Assembly (NCBI GenBank): GCA_019925105.1
Contig: JAHGAU010000025.1
Coordinates: forward strand, 124,001-188,000
Direction: 5' to 3'
Length of the DNA: 64,000 bases
Origin: Niebla homalea
Taxonomy: Eukaryota; Ascomycota; Lecanoromycetes; Lecanorales; Ramalinaceae
Part shown: piece by piece, positions 1-13,945 of the stretch
Layout: each line of letters begins with the position of its first letter
How positions within the stretch are numbered: the stretch's first letter is position 1
Program-made: the position numbers and the translations under genes
The notes under the pieces: generated by a model
Told to the model about the DNA's origin: nothing
Database searches by the model: none
The model's input: only the letters and a program-made list of their open reading frames with translations

Positions 1-745
1 ATAATATACCCAGGCCAGTACCAGATGTACGGCCAGGTAATCATATGTACACGTGTCATGAGAGCCTCTTGGCAATGCTTGCATGAAGGCCTCAATAACA
101 CTCCTACCTACAGGCTGACATTTCTTAACTTATATGCTTAATATGACCCTCTTCTGCCGGCAAGGGCTAAATTAGCCGCACGCTCTTCACCTTTATCGCA
201 TCCTCTTACCTCGATACCGACCCGGAGGAAGTACGACGCAGCTATATACGGCTATAATTGGAAAACGTGCCGTTATACGACGAGCTACTACGCTAGCTAC
301 GGCGCTAGTTGCGGGCGTATAGGTAAAAATGTCGGTAATGGAGGAGGATAGGGCGGTAGATGTGGTGGCGAAAGGCGGGGTGGAGAGGAACATCTTTGGG
401 AAGAGGGGCGGGGGGGGGGACCGGAACTATCGCACTCTATGCTTTTATTTGACGCGTCTGAATAATAAAGCGTATATTAGTAACCAACCATAAAGGCAAT
501 CTCCTACCGCGCCCTCTACGTGTACTAGGGCGTCTAGGTCCTCGCCGGCTTTCATCGCTGCATAAGCGCTTCCAGAGATTCCCCCAAAACGATTACAATT
601 ATCGCGGAGACGCTACCCTTATTGGCCCCTTGCCGGAGAGACCTCAAAACCGCTCTTTGTCCCCCCCCCCCGTTTATAAAAAAGCTAGGTAATAAGGACG
701 GCTTTATCCGGTAAGCATTCGTTTCGAGACTCCTACTTAAGAAAG
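1..745. other. degraded flank, no gene recognised
   Basis: Mixed-composition sequence left of the gypsy element. It holds a G run at 410-419 and a C run at 661-671. A 66-codon minus frame at 193-393 exists but has no recognisable domain. After removing the gypsy element this flank is continuous with 14125 onward, as shown by the gaatt duplication. I see no supportable gene. Confidence 0.5.
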
Positions 746-750
746 GAATT

Positions 751-924
751 TATCAGGGTACTGAGAAGTGGTTTAAGTAAATAACTGAATTTCAACTATA
801 AACGAGAAATCTAAGTAACGAACATATATTTATATAGTTGTAAGTACTATACGCTAGGTTTAATCGGGCCTAGCGTTTTAACTATACGCCAGGTTATTAA
901 TACTATAACTCTTATACCGTAATA
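751..924 (-). repeat. 3' LTR of the gypsy element
   Basis: A 174-bp copy equal in length to 13946-14119. It begins tatcaggg and ends ccgtaata on the plus strand; the partner ends ccgtgaca, so the difference is RIP-type. The 5-bp gaatt lies immediately outside. Confidence 0.92.
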
Positions 925-927
925 TTA

Positions 928-938
928 CCCCCCTCCCC
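928..938 (-). other. polypurine tract of the gypsy element
   Basis: The plus strand reads cccccctcccc directly inside the left LTR, giving GGGGAGGGGGG on the minus strand. Its position identifies the left LTR as the 3' LTR and sets the orientation. Confidence 0.75.
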
Positions 939-3649
939 GTGACGGCGAGCTTTTACGAGCTATATATCTAAAGCTTTTTTCGGTTACGATTACGTCGTTA
1001 GCGATAAGATAGCGACGATAAGGTAGCGATACTTATTAAGCGTTATAATACGCGGGCGTAAGCCGAAAAGCCTAAATAATAAAGAACTTTTTTTTTTTTC
1101 TAAAAATAATAAATTATTAATACGTATATATTTCTATAATAACGTAAGCCTTTTACGGAGAAAAAACGGTCGGTTTCACGATACTTTTAAATTAATTTAA
1201 TAAAATAGTTTATTTAATTCTAATATATAATTTATTTTTTTAGCCGAGTCGAGTTAATAAATTAACTAAAGCTTCAGCTTTTATTTTTATTAATTAAGAA
1301 ATAAAATCGCGAGTATCGAGCTTTAAATATCCGGTATTTTAAGTAACGCGTAAGGGCCCGGTTTATCCGGGTATCAATAATAGAAGTTAATTATTAAACT
1401 TAAATATCTAGTAACGTCGGTAAATATTTATTACGGTAATATAATATTTTAATTAGTTTAACCGATATAAATAACACGATATATAAAATAGCCTTTTTTC
1501 TTTATTAAAGGGTTTTTCCTTTTTTTATTTATTTTTAAATCGATTACTTTAAAAATATTATAATTATCCTTTTAATTATCGATATAAACTAATAACGGTA
1601 ATAATATTACCTAGCTTAATAATGGGTTTTGAATATTATAATAAAAAAGAAATAAATCGAATATTAAATATATTTTTTTTATTGATTCCGGTAACTTTAG
1701 TTTATAAATTACGTTATCGATAACTCTCGTAAATATAAAAAGGCTTAAGTTCTTATAATTGAGGGACTTAAATAAACGCTTCGTTTCAATATTCCTCGCG
1801 TTAAATATTATTATTTTCTTTATCCTAAATTATAAGAATAATTACTTATAACGATTAACTTATATTATTTATATATCCTAAGCTTATTTAATCTTTTTTC
1901 TTATAAACTCCCGCAAATCGTTAATCCTACTTAATAACGTATCGTATATTCCTATTTCCTTCCTTTAATTAAGCGTAATTATTACCGTCGGTTTAAAAGT
2001 TTTAAGTCCCGAACGTAATATATAGTTTTCCGTAATTAAAAAGGGTAATAATTTCGTCGTTGAACTTATTATTAAATTCGCTTTAAATTCGGTAATTAAA
2101 AAGAAGTTAATTTAATCGTTTTAATTATAATTAATATAAGACCTTAAGTATTATTTAAACAAATTATTTATATTTTTTTATTTAACTGTCCGTTTCCGGA
2201 TAAAAATTTATAAATAGTTTCGGCTTAATCCCGATATATTAATAAAAGCGTTATTAAAAATAAAATATAAATTAATTATTTTTATCGGAAACGATTAATT
2301 CGGGATACTTTTCCTCTCTTTAAATTTAATCGATAAAAACTTATATTATTATAGGGATATTTAGGTTATTTAGAGCTATAAATTTCTTTTTTTTTTTATA
2401 AGCGATTAACTATTCTTATAATATATTTATATATTTTTCTATATTTTTTATATTTTAAAAGTTCGATAATAAAATTAATTAATATATCTATCTAATATTA
2501 TTTAGGGATAAGGAAAGGCCTAAATAATCTGTACTTCCCCTTTCTATATACCTTCGATTTTTTATAAATATAATATATTTTAATATATTATACGATTAAA
2601 TTAGTTATATTTAGTTATTTATACGTCGTGATCCTATTTATATAACCCTTTACGGGTAACTTATATATAAGCCGGATAAAATTTATTTATAATTTATTAT
2701 TAAATAGAATAAATAATCTTATTCCGACGTATAATAGTTAGTCCTTTATACGATAATAATTAAGCTTTAACTTTTAAGGACTTTTTTAACGATATCCAAT
2801 AAGATCTTTTTTTTCCGGACTATTTTACTTATATAATCCTTTAAACGACGTTATCGTTAACGTATATACCTTAAATCCGTTATAAAATTTTTTCTTAAGA
2901 AGTAAAGATATTATTAAATAATTATTTTTTTTATCTCTTTATTTAATATTTCTTTTTTTAAATTCTTTATAAATAATTACTTTTCTAATTCTTTATTTAT
3001 TAATATTTGTCGTTTAAAATATAAATTATCGTGTATAAATTTAATACGTAAGTTTTAAAGTTATCTGTTAATATTATAATAAGTTTAATCTTTAATCGGG
3101 GATTAACGTTTTATATTTTTAATATAATTTATTTTTAAAATCGATATTTATTATCTTTATCGGTAATAAGGAGGTTATTAAGCCGGCAAATTAAGCTATT
3201 TAATTTAACGCCCTATTTTCTCGGCTTATATATTATATAAAAGTCAAATTTAAATAGAAATTTAATTTACCGCGTTTATTTTTTATTTAATTATTTTAAA
3301 ATTATAAATTACTTAAAATTTTTATAATTTATAATTATTTTAATCGGGTTTTCAATTAAAATATTAGCGAGCTTAAGATATTATTCCTTAAATACTTTAA
3401 TAATCTTTAAAAGCTTTTTATTATAAATTTCGTAATTATATTTTTATAATAATTTTTTCTTTAATAAGAAAACGATAAACCATAAAATCCTTACGGAATC
3501 CTTTTATAAGAGGATAACGGTAATAACGTAGTCTAATATATCCGTCTTAAATTATAATTTTTTATCCGGGGTAAAATAAACTAAAACTAACGTTATAATA
3601 AAAGCCTTTTTGAGTATAATAAAAACCATCTTTTTAACGCTATTTAAAA

Positions 3650-4400
3650 GTTATAGGTAACGGAACTTTTATTTTATCTTTATTTTAATTAAATTTATTA
3701 ATAAAACCGCGATTTTAAAATAATTTAAAATAAACCTATAATAGAAGTTTACGAATCTAAAAAGGCTTATACGTCCTTTATATATTTCGGTATTTATTAA
3801 TTCTAAATAACCTCAATCTTAATTTGTATTATTTCTAATTTTTTAGTAATAATAATTAAGCTTAAATATTTTATTCTTATAATATTAAACTTATATTTAT
3901 TAATAATTAAGAATAAATAAGTTTCCTTAAGTTTATTAAGAATAGTACGTACGTATTTTACGTAATTTTTTTTTTTATTATTATAAATTAAAATATTATT
4001 TAAATACGTCGTATAAAAACTATTTAAGTATTAACGGAATATTTAATTAATAAAGGATTAAAATATTTTTAACGCGTTATATAAGTTAAAAAATATAACG
4101 ATATATTCATAAAGACTATATTATATTAAGAAAATTATTTTTTATTTATAGCCTTCCTAAATACGGATTTTATTAAAAATAGCGATAATATTAAATTTTA
4201 AGTAAACTTGTATTTTATAAAACTTTAATAAAGTCTTATAAATTAATAATAGTATATTTCGGTTCTTTATTATTTAAAAAATTTAATATTTTATAGTTTA
4301 TATAAATTTTTAAACTGCCGTTAAATTCCTTAATTATTAAGACCGGTACCGCATAAAATAATATATTCAGCCTAATATACCTTTTATTTATTATATTTTT
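3650..4400 (-). pseudogene. gypsy pol reverse transcriptase relic
   Basis: Minus-strand translation shows the Ty3/gypsy RT block order in decayed form. There is a 'VLIIKEFNGSLKIYINYK' segment (from the usual KKxDGxxRxCVDYR motif), then an SFIN-IFR-YL segment, then YLNNILI at 3986-4006. The last corresponds to the catalytic YLDDILI with both Asp codons changed to Asn by G-to-A mutation. Many TAA/TAG codons interrupt the frame. The enzyme would have copied element RNA into cDNA in a virus-like particle; this copy cannot be active. Boundaries are approximate. Confidence 0.85.
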
Positions 4401-4944
4401 AATATATATCTTAATAACGGTAATTTATTCTTTCAATAGAATAAAACTTTCTTTATTAAAAGACGAATATTATTTTTTAATTTAACAATATAATCGATTA
4501 ATTTAAAAAAAATTAATTTATTTACTTTTTTCGGGTTTTATATATTAAAAAAATTATAATATGCCGTTAAAACTTTTATTTTAAATTATTCTTTAGTAAT
4601 AAGCTTTTTTATAAGCTTTTTAAAGAATCTTTTATAATTATTAGCTATAATAATAATTATATTAACAATTAAAACCGTAGCGTAATTGACGTTTTACTTA
4701 AATTATTCGAAATATTCCGGTTATATTATAATTATTTTATTCTTTATTAACTCCGTTATTTTCGTAAAAATATATATTAAAATTTCAATAATATCATATT
4801 AAAATATCATAAGTAAAGTCGCAATTTTATTAATTATATTATATAATATAATCAACTTATTATATTAAAAATTATAACTTATATAATAATTGGAATTAAA
4901 CGTTATAAATTTCAATATAAATTTTATTTTAAAATTATATAATT

Positions 4945-5801
4945 ACTCCGGGAAGCGGGACGGGATGGGACGGTTTTTTAATTTACTTATCCCATCCCGC
5001 GTGGGACGGGATAAGGCTGAATCCCATCCCATCCCATCCCTATCCCGGCGGGATGGGATAAAGATATGCTAAGATCCCGTTAAGACGCGGGGTAATAGTG
5101 AAGTAATAAGGGTGGTGGTAAGGGTGAGAGTGAGGGTGAGGTTACTGAGGGTGATAAGGGTGATGAGGGTGATGAGGGTGATGAGGGTGATGAGGGTGAT
5201 AAGGGTGATGAGGGTGATGAGGGTGATGAGGGTGATGAGGGTGATGAGGGTGATGAGGGTGATGAGGGTGATGAGGGTGATGAGGGTGATGAGGGTGATG
5301 AGGGTGATGAGGGTGATGAGGGTGATGAGGGTGATGAGGGTGATAAGGGTGATGAGGGTGATGAGGGTGATGAGGGTGCAGGTAAGGGTGCAGGTGAGGG
5401 TGCAGGTGAGGGTGCAGGTGAGGGTGGGGGTGAGGGTGGGGGTAAGGGTGCGAGGGTAAGGGTGTAAATGAGGGTGGAAAAAGGGGGATTATCACAAAGA
5501 TCATTATAAATAATTTTTGATGGTTTATCGATAAGCTAATCGATAACCGGATTATGGTTTTTCCGGTTTTCCGGGCCATTTTTCTGATAATCTTTATAAT
5601 AATTTAGCCATAAATTTACTGTTTTAATTAGGTTTTCCCTTATTTTATCCGCTATAGGATCTTAATATATCCTGATCCTATCCCGTTCTATCCCGTATTA
5701 ATACGGGATAGGATTTTATTCACTTTATCCCGTCTTATCCCTATCCCCTCCCTATCCCGTCCCTATCCTATAGGATATATCCCGTCCCGCTTCCCGGAGT
5801 A
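4945..5801. mobile_element. MITE-like inverted-repeat element with internal minisatellite
   Basis: The ends form a perfect 22-bp inverted repeat: ACTCCGGGAAGCGGGACG.. at 4945-4966, and its reverse complement at 5779-5800. The 9-bp tatataatt occurs at both flanks (4936-4944 and 5802-5810), consistent with an 8- or 9-bp target duplication of hAT or Mutator type. Multiple GGGAT/ATCCC motifs lie just inside both ends, like subterminal transposase sites. There is no transposase frame, so it is non-autonomous. It carries no RIP mutations although it sits in a heavily mutated gypsy element, so it probably arrived after that element was mutated. Superfamily is not certain. Confidence 0.85.
5145..5440. 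repeat. 9-bp then 12-bp G-rich minisatellite
   Basis: About 26 near-perfect copies of gatgagggt run to about 5379. They are followed by several copies of gcaggtgagggt and then degenerate ggtgagggt units. Both strands stay open (Met-Arg-Val repeats one way, His-His-Pro repeats the other) only because the unit length is a multiple of three. I do not treat these as genes. Confidence 0.93.
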
Positions 5802-7370
5802 TATATAATTTAAGTTTTAATATCTTTAATATCCAATCGTAAATCCCGAGAATAATAATTATATATTAAATTTTATCGACGTAATTTTTTAATTAAAAAA
5901 TAATTTTTATTATTTAAATAATATTTTTCCTGAAATTATTATTAATTAATTTAAATTTATATAACTTTATTAATAAAGTTATATTTAAATAATTCCTCCT
6001 TATAAAAGATCTATTAATAAAAACTATAACGGATATTTTTATATTTATAAAAAAACGTATTTTTCTAATTTTTTTAAAAAGTATTAATTTACTATTAAAG
6101 TTAAATTATTAACTTTATTTTAATTGTTCGGATGGATCAATATAATATAATAATAATTATACCGTAAAATATTAAATTTACTCTTTAAGTTAAACGATTT
6201 TTTTATATATTTAATTAAGGGGTCTTTAATTACAATTTATATTAAAGATTACTTTTTTCTGAGTTGATTGCATTAAATTAAAAGCTTTATTTTTATTTAA
6301 ATTTATTTCGTCGATTTTAAAATATTTTAATTATATTACGAGTTTATCGTTAAATAATTATTTTTTCCTTTATAAAATAAGGATTTATCCATAGTTATAT
6401 AACCTTTTTCTTTCTAAAAGAAATAATAATTATTTTTTATTAATTGCTTTATTATGTATAAAGCCCGCTTAAAAAAGTTGCGGTCAGCAGTATAGATTAT
6501 TAAAAAAAAAAAACTTTCTTATTTCTTTTTATTTACTTAAATAAGATATTTTTCTTTTTTTTCGGTTTTAAAAAGTTTATTATATATATATTTATATTAT
6601 ATTATTTTAATCGATTAACATAATCGATAAATCGTATATATATTATTTTATCTATTAATTATTATCGCAATTTATAATAAATAATTTAACGTAAATTAGA
6701 AATTTTTTATAATAAAATAAGTTATAATAAGGTAATAATTATAATATATTAAGCTAAAAACCGATTAAACGTTTTATTAAAGTTAATTATATTTATTAAG
6801 AATTTAAAATTAAAAAATAATATTTCTAACTTAATTTCTTAATTAAATTCTTGAAATAAATTTATGAAATTTATTAAAATTTCTTCGGTAATTAAGTATA
6901 AATTATTAATTTTATTTATTACTCTAAATTTAATAATTTTAAACGCGACTTTCTTATATTAATTATAAATAAATATAATTTTAAATCATTTATTAAAGAA
7001 AAAAATAGTATTTTAAGTTAGTTTTAGTTTAATCTTCAATCTTTAAATATTTTATTAATCTCGATTATTAATATTATTAAATTTATTTGGATTCAGGTAT
7101 CGGATGTTATATTTAAACGGTACGTTTTCCGTAGGGAAACGAATACGTATATTAAAGGTTATTTAACGTTTATTATTTAAGGCTTTAAATATAAAAGGAC
7201 TATTACCTTTATTATCGGATTTATTTAATAATTTATTGGTATAAGTATTTTTATTTAAACGTAAAATCTCCGTTTTCAAATGATTAACTTCTTTTATATA
7301 TTAATTAACCCGATAATAATAAATATTACGGTATTTACGGATTTTATCAATATTTTTTTTTATTATTATT

Positions 7371-10300
7371 GATTGATTGATTGATTTATATTACGGATCT
7401 AATTAAGCTAATTCCGGCGTTCCTTAATATTCGGCTATTTGATTTTACGAATAACCGTAAAAAACCCGACATCCATAACGTTAAAAATAAAAACCGGTAT
7501 TTACTTAGCCTTTACTTACGTCTTAAGGGTTAAAAGTATTTACGGTTATTTAAAGAGTAAGAATCTATTTATATATTTTTTTTAAGAAAACTTATAATAT
7601 TATAATTAAATCTATTTAAGGATTACCTTTAAACTTATTGTTCTTCCGTTATTTTACGGGTTTATTTAATATTAAAATTTTAAAATTCTGATTATATTAT
7701 TAAATATCCTTATTAATACGTATATTATTATTACCTTATTTATATAACTTTATTAACCGATATAATATCGCCTTTTATACCGTTCCGGTATTTATAGCCC
7801 TTTTAGCCCTTTATTAAGTACAGTTTTCCCGCCGCTGCTTTTTACCCCCGGGTTAATAATAAGGTTTCTTAATTAGGTTCTCGACCATTTTATTTATTTT
7901 TTTTGGCTAAACTGAATTATAATAATAAGCTTATAATTATTATAAATTTAACGGCCGCCTTAATACCCTTTTTATTAATAAGTATTTAACAATAATTATT
8001 AATCTTTACCCTTTTAATTAATCCTAGTCTACGTTCTTTAAATAATAAATAAAAGATTAATACGTATATAGCGTCCTACTTTTATTATTTATATTTATAA
8101 TTAACGTTAATCCGGTTATTAACGTATACGATAAAAAGGAAATAAGTTAAACCGTTTTTATTTATTTAAAGTTAAATTATTAACGTATTATTACCTTTCC
8201 TTATAATCCCGTAACGCCGGAAATACTTATTAATAGTTTTATCGCTATTTAATATTAAGTACCGTTACCCTTAAGGGATTGATTCTTTATATTTATGTTA
8301 GCGCTTTATCCACCTTTTTATGGTCTATAAGGTGATTACTATTAATTTCATTTCTATAACCTTTTTTTTTCCGCCGTTTTTACTTTTAATAAGAATTTAT
8401 ATACTTTTACGTTAACTTCCGGAACGTAAATTAAATTAATTTCTTTTTTAATTTATTCTAATTTGATTTTTATAGAAGAAATAAATATTTCCTTTCTACG
8501 CTTTTTTATTTAAGGTTTTTTATAATTTTAATAAATACGTTTATTTCCTATTAATATAATTAAGTTTATACCTTTTTTAAGCTTCGCTTAAGCGATTATT
8601 TAATTTAAAATTAGCTTTATTAATAATATAAAAACTTCGGATTTTGATATTAAGATAAAAGTCGCTTTATATATTTTACTTATTATTCTTAAGTATTAAT
8701 TTTGGATTTTCTATAGTTACCGGACGGGCTTTTTCCTATATTTAAGCGTACTTTTAAGTACGTATTAAATGGTTATTACGTACGTTAATATAAGCTTTAT
8801 AATCGCTTAATAAACGGTTTTAACCTTTTATAAAGTAGCTTTTTACGTTGATACCGTAAAGTAAATAAAACTTTTTCTTATAAAATTATCTTCCTTTAAA
8901 TTTTTCTTATATAATCCTTTTAATCTAATTTCTTATTAACTTATAGGTTAAATACCTTAATATTAACTTCCGGTTTTACCGTTATATTATTTAAGTTTAC
9001 TATAATTATTATATTATATAACTTTAAGTTCTTTATTATATAAATAAGCTTATATTTATATAAAATAAATTAAGTTTTATATATCTTTATTTATTATAAA
9101 TAAACTTTATAAGCTTATTTTAACTTTAAATAATTTATATAAATAAATATATTAGAAATAAAAAAATTAATATCGTTAATAATGCTTTTTACTTAAATTT
9201 TTTATTTTAACTTTATTAAATCTTTAATAAGCGGGTTATTAAAGAATAAGAATAAAATTGAGGAAATAAATAACCCTTAAAGAATCCTTATTATTACGGG
9301 CTTTATTATAGTTATTTTCTATTTTAAGTTAATTAACGTTATTTAATTATTTAAAAAACTTTCTATTTAATTTATAAGGAAAAATAAAATTTTTTTCTTC
9401 TATAAATTATATAATAACCTTTGGTAATTTATTTTATTAAACGTTTTTATAATATTTAAGGAAAAAAGATTTATAATATATTTCTTCCTATAGCCTTATA
9501 TTATATATACGTTATCGATTAAGCCTTTAAAAGTTATTTCCGTTAATTATCCTTTTTTTATCCTTATTTATTAATTAAGGAATAACTTATACTTTTCTAT
9601 ATAATTACTTAAGATTTTTATAATTACCGTTTTTAAAGTCTTTTTTAACGTATAAAAGAATATTATAGGTCTATATAACTTTACTTCTGAGTAATTTAAC
9701 TTAACCGGTTTCTTAAGGATAATTATCTTAGTTTCCTTAAATTTATAAAGGTAATATTTTATATTAAAATAAGCTTAAAATAAATAAATAAAGACCTCTT
9801 TAAATGATAACGTTATTATAAATAAAAACTTATTTAATATACCGTTAAGTCCGGGGGTTTTATCCTTTTTTAACTTATTAATCGTTATAATTATTATCTT
9901 TTAAATTATTATTTTACTTATTATTATTAATTTAAAATATATTATATTATCGATATTTATTAAGTTAACTTCCGGTAATAAAGGAAAAAACGCTTGTGTA
10001 AAAGCCTTAATTTTATTATTAAAAATATTTATTATTATACCGTTTAATCTTTTTAAAGGTAAAAACTTAAAAATAAATTTAAGTTTTTTATTTTATTCTT
10101 TATTATATTTTATTAGCTTTTAAATATTATAAAAAGAAACCATTAAGTTATATATTATAGCCCGGAAATACGTTTACTTAACTTTCTAAATAATTCTTTC
10201 CTTTTTTTTTAAGCTTCTTTTAATTATTAAAGCGTTTCCCGGTTTTTATATTTAATAGCTTACTTTATAAACGCTTTTACCTTTATAATTTTTTTTATAA

Positions 10301-13134
10301 TTTTTTTATTTTAATAAATTTTAACTCTTTAAGACGGCTTTATTATTAAGATTATAACGTTAATTATTTCGTTCAAAGCTTTTATTACTTATTCTATAAA
10401 ACGGTTAATTTATTCCTTATTATTAAGCCGGAAAAACTTTATTAATTAAGATATTATATTTATTGCTTTTATAAATACTTTAACTTCCTTAATTGTTTTT
10501 TATATTTATTTAAATAATAGAAGTAAAATTATATTAACGGATTAATTTAAAATCGTTTATATTAAAACGTAGTCTAAACCGTATTTTAAATCTTTTTAAG
10601 GTCTATATATTATAATTAAATTAATAATATTTTCTAAGTTAAATATTAAATCGATTATAATCTTAAGTTTATAGCTTTTTTATATAATAGCCTTTTTTAA
10701 CGTTAATAATATAAAATTAAACCATATAATAATTATTAATAATTTTTTAAATTTAATATAATTAATTATATAACCGTTTTCGTTTTATTAAACGTAATAA
10801 AAATTAAAATCCTTTATTAAGAAATATTTATTAAATACGATTATAATATCCTTAAGTAACGGGATTATAAAAAGTTTTTTTTATTAACCGATAACGGATT
10901 ATATATATTATAAATATTTAAGTTGCCCTTAATATCTTTTTTTTTTTTATATAATCCGGAATATATATAGGTTCTTTCCGTAATAAATAATATTTTAATT
11001 ATTAATATTTAATTTCTTATTGATAAAAAAGTACGTTTACGTTATCTCGTTACTTTTAAAGGCTAAATAAAAACTATCTTTTAAGTTAATTAAAAAATAA
11101 ATATATAAACTATATAACGGCTTTTATATTACTATAATATTAATATCCTTTATTTCCTTAAATTTAAATATTAATATTATGGCTTTAATTACTTTTTTAC
11201 GTATATTATATTATATTACCCTTAAAAGCGTAAATATATTAAATATTAATATCCGTTAAGCCTTCTTTATTAATTTTTATTTATATAAACGGTTTCTTTT
11301 TAAGGTTAAATATTATTTATTTTAATTTTCTTATTACGATAATAATCTTGGTTAAGCGGCCGGTTTTAAAGGTTAATATTGCTATAAGCTTCCTTTTTTT
11401 TATATTATTAATTACCGCGTTTTACCCTTCCTTATTTAATAGGCTCCGTTTATGTCTTAAGACCGTTTTTAATTACTTTATTGGTTTAAATTTATATAAA
11501 TTATAACGTTAAATCTTAATTATTATCCTAATTTCCTTACGTTAAGTTTCCTTTACTTTTATTATATACTATAATTCCTATACTGAATAATTATTATTAC
11601 CATATATTACGTATTTTAATACGTTCTTTATTAAGCTTTTTATTATTAAGTTAACGTATTTATACGTATTATATCTTTTAATATATATTACGTACTTTAT
11701 ATTATTAAGGTACTTTATAATAATATATTTATATTTTTAATATTTAAAGTATTAATAAATATCCGTTACCCGGTTTTAAGGTCTTATTAATTTAAAAGAT
11801 TTACCCTTTATTACCTTTTTATTAAAGATATTATTATATATCCTTATTAACGTTACGCTTAAGATAATTATAGAATATCTCTTCGTACGGTTAAAGGTAT
11901 TTAACCTTTTTATTATAAAAAGGAAATTATAATTAACGATCTTTAATTTAAAATAAAGGACCGTATTTTCCTTTTTTATCCGCTTTAAAGTAACTTCCTT
12001 TTCCTTTTTTATAAACCTTATTAAATATATCCCATTTACCGTAATAATAAAAAATTACCTTAATATTTTTACCGTTTTATATCCCTTTTTATTAGTTTAT
12101 CTTTTTAATTTCTTTAATTTTTTTTTCGCCTTTAATAAGATTATATTAAAAAAAATATCCCCGCTTTATAATTTATATATTATAATAATTTATTCCATTA
12201 ATAACTCTCTTATAACCTTAAACGTTTTTATTAATTATAACGGGTTCGTTTTTACTATTATATGCCTTTCTTTTTTATTTAATAATTATATAATTATTAT
12301 TTTTATTTTCCTTAACGCCGTTATTTTCTCCTTTATTCCTATTTTTTTTTACTATTAATACCGGCGCCGTCCTTACGGTTTTTATTATTTAACTTATTCC
12401 CGTTCCCTTCTTTAAAGCCTCCCTTGTTATTTTTTTACTTTATATGTATCTTTTCTATCTTCTTTTATTTTTATTTACCGGTGCTTTTATTATTGTTTTT
12501 TAAGCTTTACGTAATTTTTTTAACTCCCTTAAGCTTTTCCTTATATTTAGGCAAAAGTTTTTTACTCCCTATAACTTAATTTATAATATTAGTTAAGTTT
12601 TTAATATAATATTTTTCTATATAATTATAAGGAGGCTTTTTAACGTTTTTACCGTTTCCTTTTTTTTTATTTTTCTTCCGCGTATTTAATAATTATTTTT
12701 TTATAGCTTATTTTTATTTACTTAGTATTTCTTTATCTTTATTTAATTTTCTTTTAATTTATATATATTTAATAAAATCTTTTACGCCTTTATTTACCCC
12801 TTATCCGTTCCTACGTAATATCCTCGTCCCCTCCGCCTTTTATTTATTATCCTTTATAATAATATTTTTACGCGTTATATACGTTTCTTTACGTATATCT
12901 TATTAATTATAGGTTCCTTATTTAATTTAAGGTTTTTTTATTTTATATTTATTACGTTATTTATATAACTTATTACCGTTCCTATTAACCTGGGCCGCTT
13001 ATCCTTCCTCCTTTTTTATTTTTATTATTATTCTGCTTCCGCTTATCGTATTTAAGGTATTATCCTTATTATTACTTAAGCTATATACGCGTATATCGTT
13101 TTTGACCTCTGGGGTCCCGTTGTTCATCGCCATC
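7371..13134 (-). mobile_element. Tad-like LINE (non-LTR retrotransposon), copy 1, RIP-mutated
   Basis: The sequence aligns along its length with 44778-50563 and with the start of a third copy at 63786. No LTR is present. The left end is a (gatt)n tract, which on the minus strand is the simple-repeat 3' tail typical of LINEs. The right end holds a minus-strand ATG with a decayed ORF1 start (MNNGTPEV..). Near 9.16-9.33 kb the minus strand keeps reverse-transcriptase blocks: a segment matching G-IPQGSP-SPILFLFF (now NNKDSLRVIYFLNFILILL) and SIINDINFF, from the F-DD motif. Nonsense codons are frequent. It is inserted in the gypsy element and so is younger than it. The exact 5' end is uncertain because the copies diverge after gccatc, and no clear target duplication was found here. 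Confidence 0.88.
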
Positions 13135-13945
13135 AAAGAAACTTCAAGGATTATCTTCTAAGTTTTTTTTATTTTTTTATTAATAATTCTATTTTAATAC
13201 CGTTTATTTTTAATCTGGATTCTTTTAATTTTTATTAGGTCATTTATAAAATAACGTATACGTTTTTTTTTTTTTTTTTTTAAATCAACGAATTTTAATT
13301 TAATTTTAACGATATTTATAATTAAAATATTAAATTTAATTTATAAGTTCGCGTTATTAAAAATTATATAATTTATTATATTAAGTTATATATTAAGTTT
13401 ACGATTTATAAAGTTTTTAAATTTTTTAATATCCTTAATACGGATTAAATATTTTTTCTTATCGAGAAACTTAATTTAAACTATTATATTGTTTATATTT
13501 AATATATAGCGTCAATTAATATTACGACGTTTTTTTTTTATTTCTATTTCTTTCTTTTTCTAAATAATAACGTTTTATATTTTATTTCTTTTTTTTTAAT
13601 ATATTATTAAAATCCTCGGTATTTTATCTTAATTTATTTTTAAATTTATAAACGGAAATACGGTACTTTATTAACCCTAATACCGGGATTTTCTTCGATA
13701 TTATTAATATTAATATTCCTTAATCTTTTTTTAAGGTTTCTTAATTAAGTTTTTATTATCTTAAAAGATATATGTTTTACTTTAATTAAGCTCTTAAGTT
13801 AAATTATATTATAATCTTATAATATTAATATATATATTAATATCCGCTTTAACTCCGTATAGTACTTTATTACTTAAAGTTTATTTCGTTTCTATATAAT
13901 TCGATTAAAAAATACGCCGTTTTTTAAAAAAGATAATTAAAATTA

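Noticed and set aside
5145..5440. CRISPR-like regular array
   Set aside because: Units are 9-12 bp without spacers; a eukaryotic minisatellite.
5145..5440. Telomere-like GGGT repeats
   Set aside because: The unit is gatgagggt, not TTAGGG, and it lies inside a transposon with clear ends.
5112..5579. Open frames on both strands encoding Met-Arg-Val or His-His-Pro repeats
   Set aside because: They are translations of a 9-bp minisatellite inside a non-coding inverted-repeat element; unit length alone keeps the frames open.
7371..13134. LTR retrotransposon for the 5.8-kb repeat family
   Set aside because: No direct repeats at the ends; it has a simple-repeat tail, a 13-bp target duplication in copy 2 and LINE-type RT motifs.
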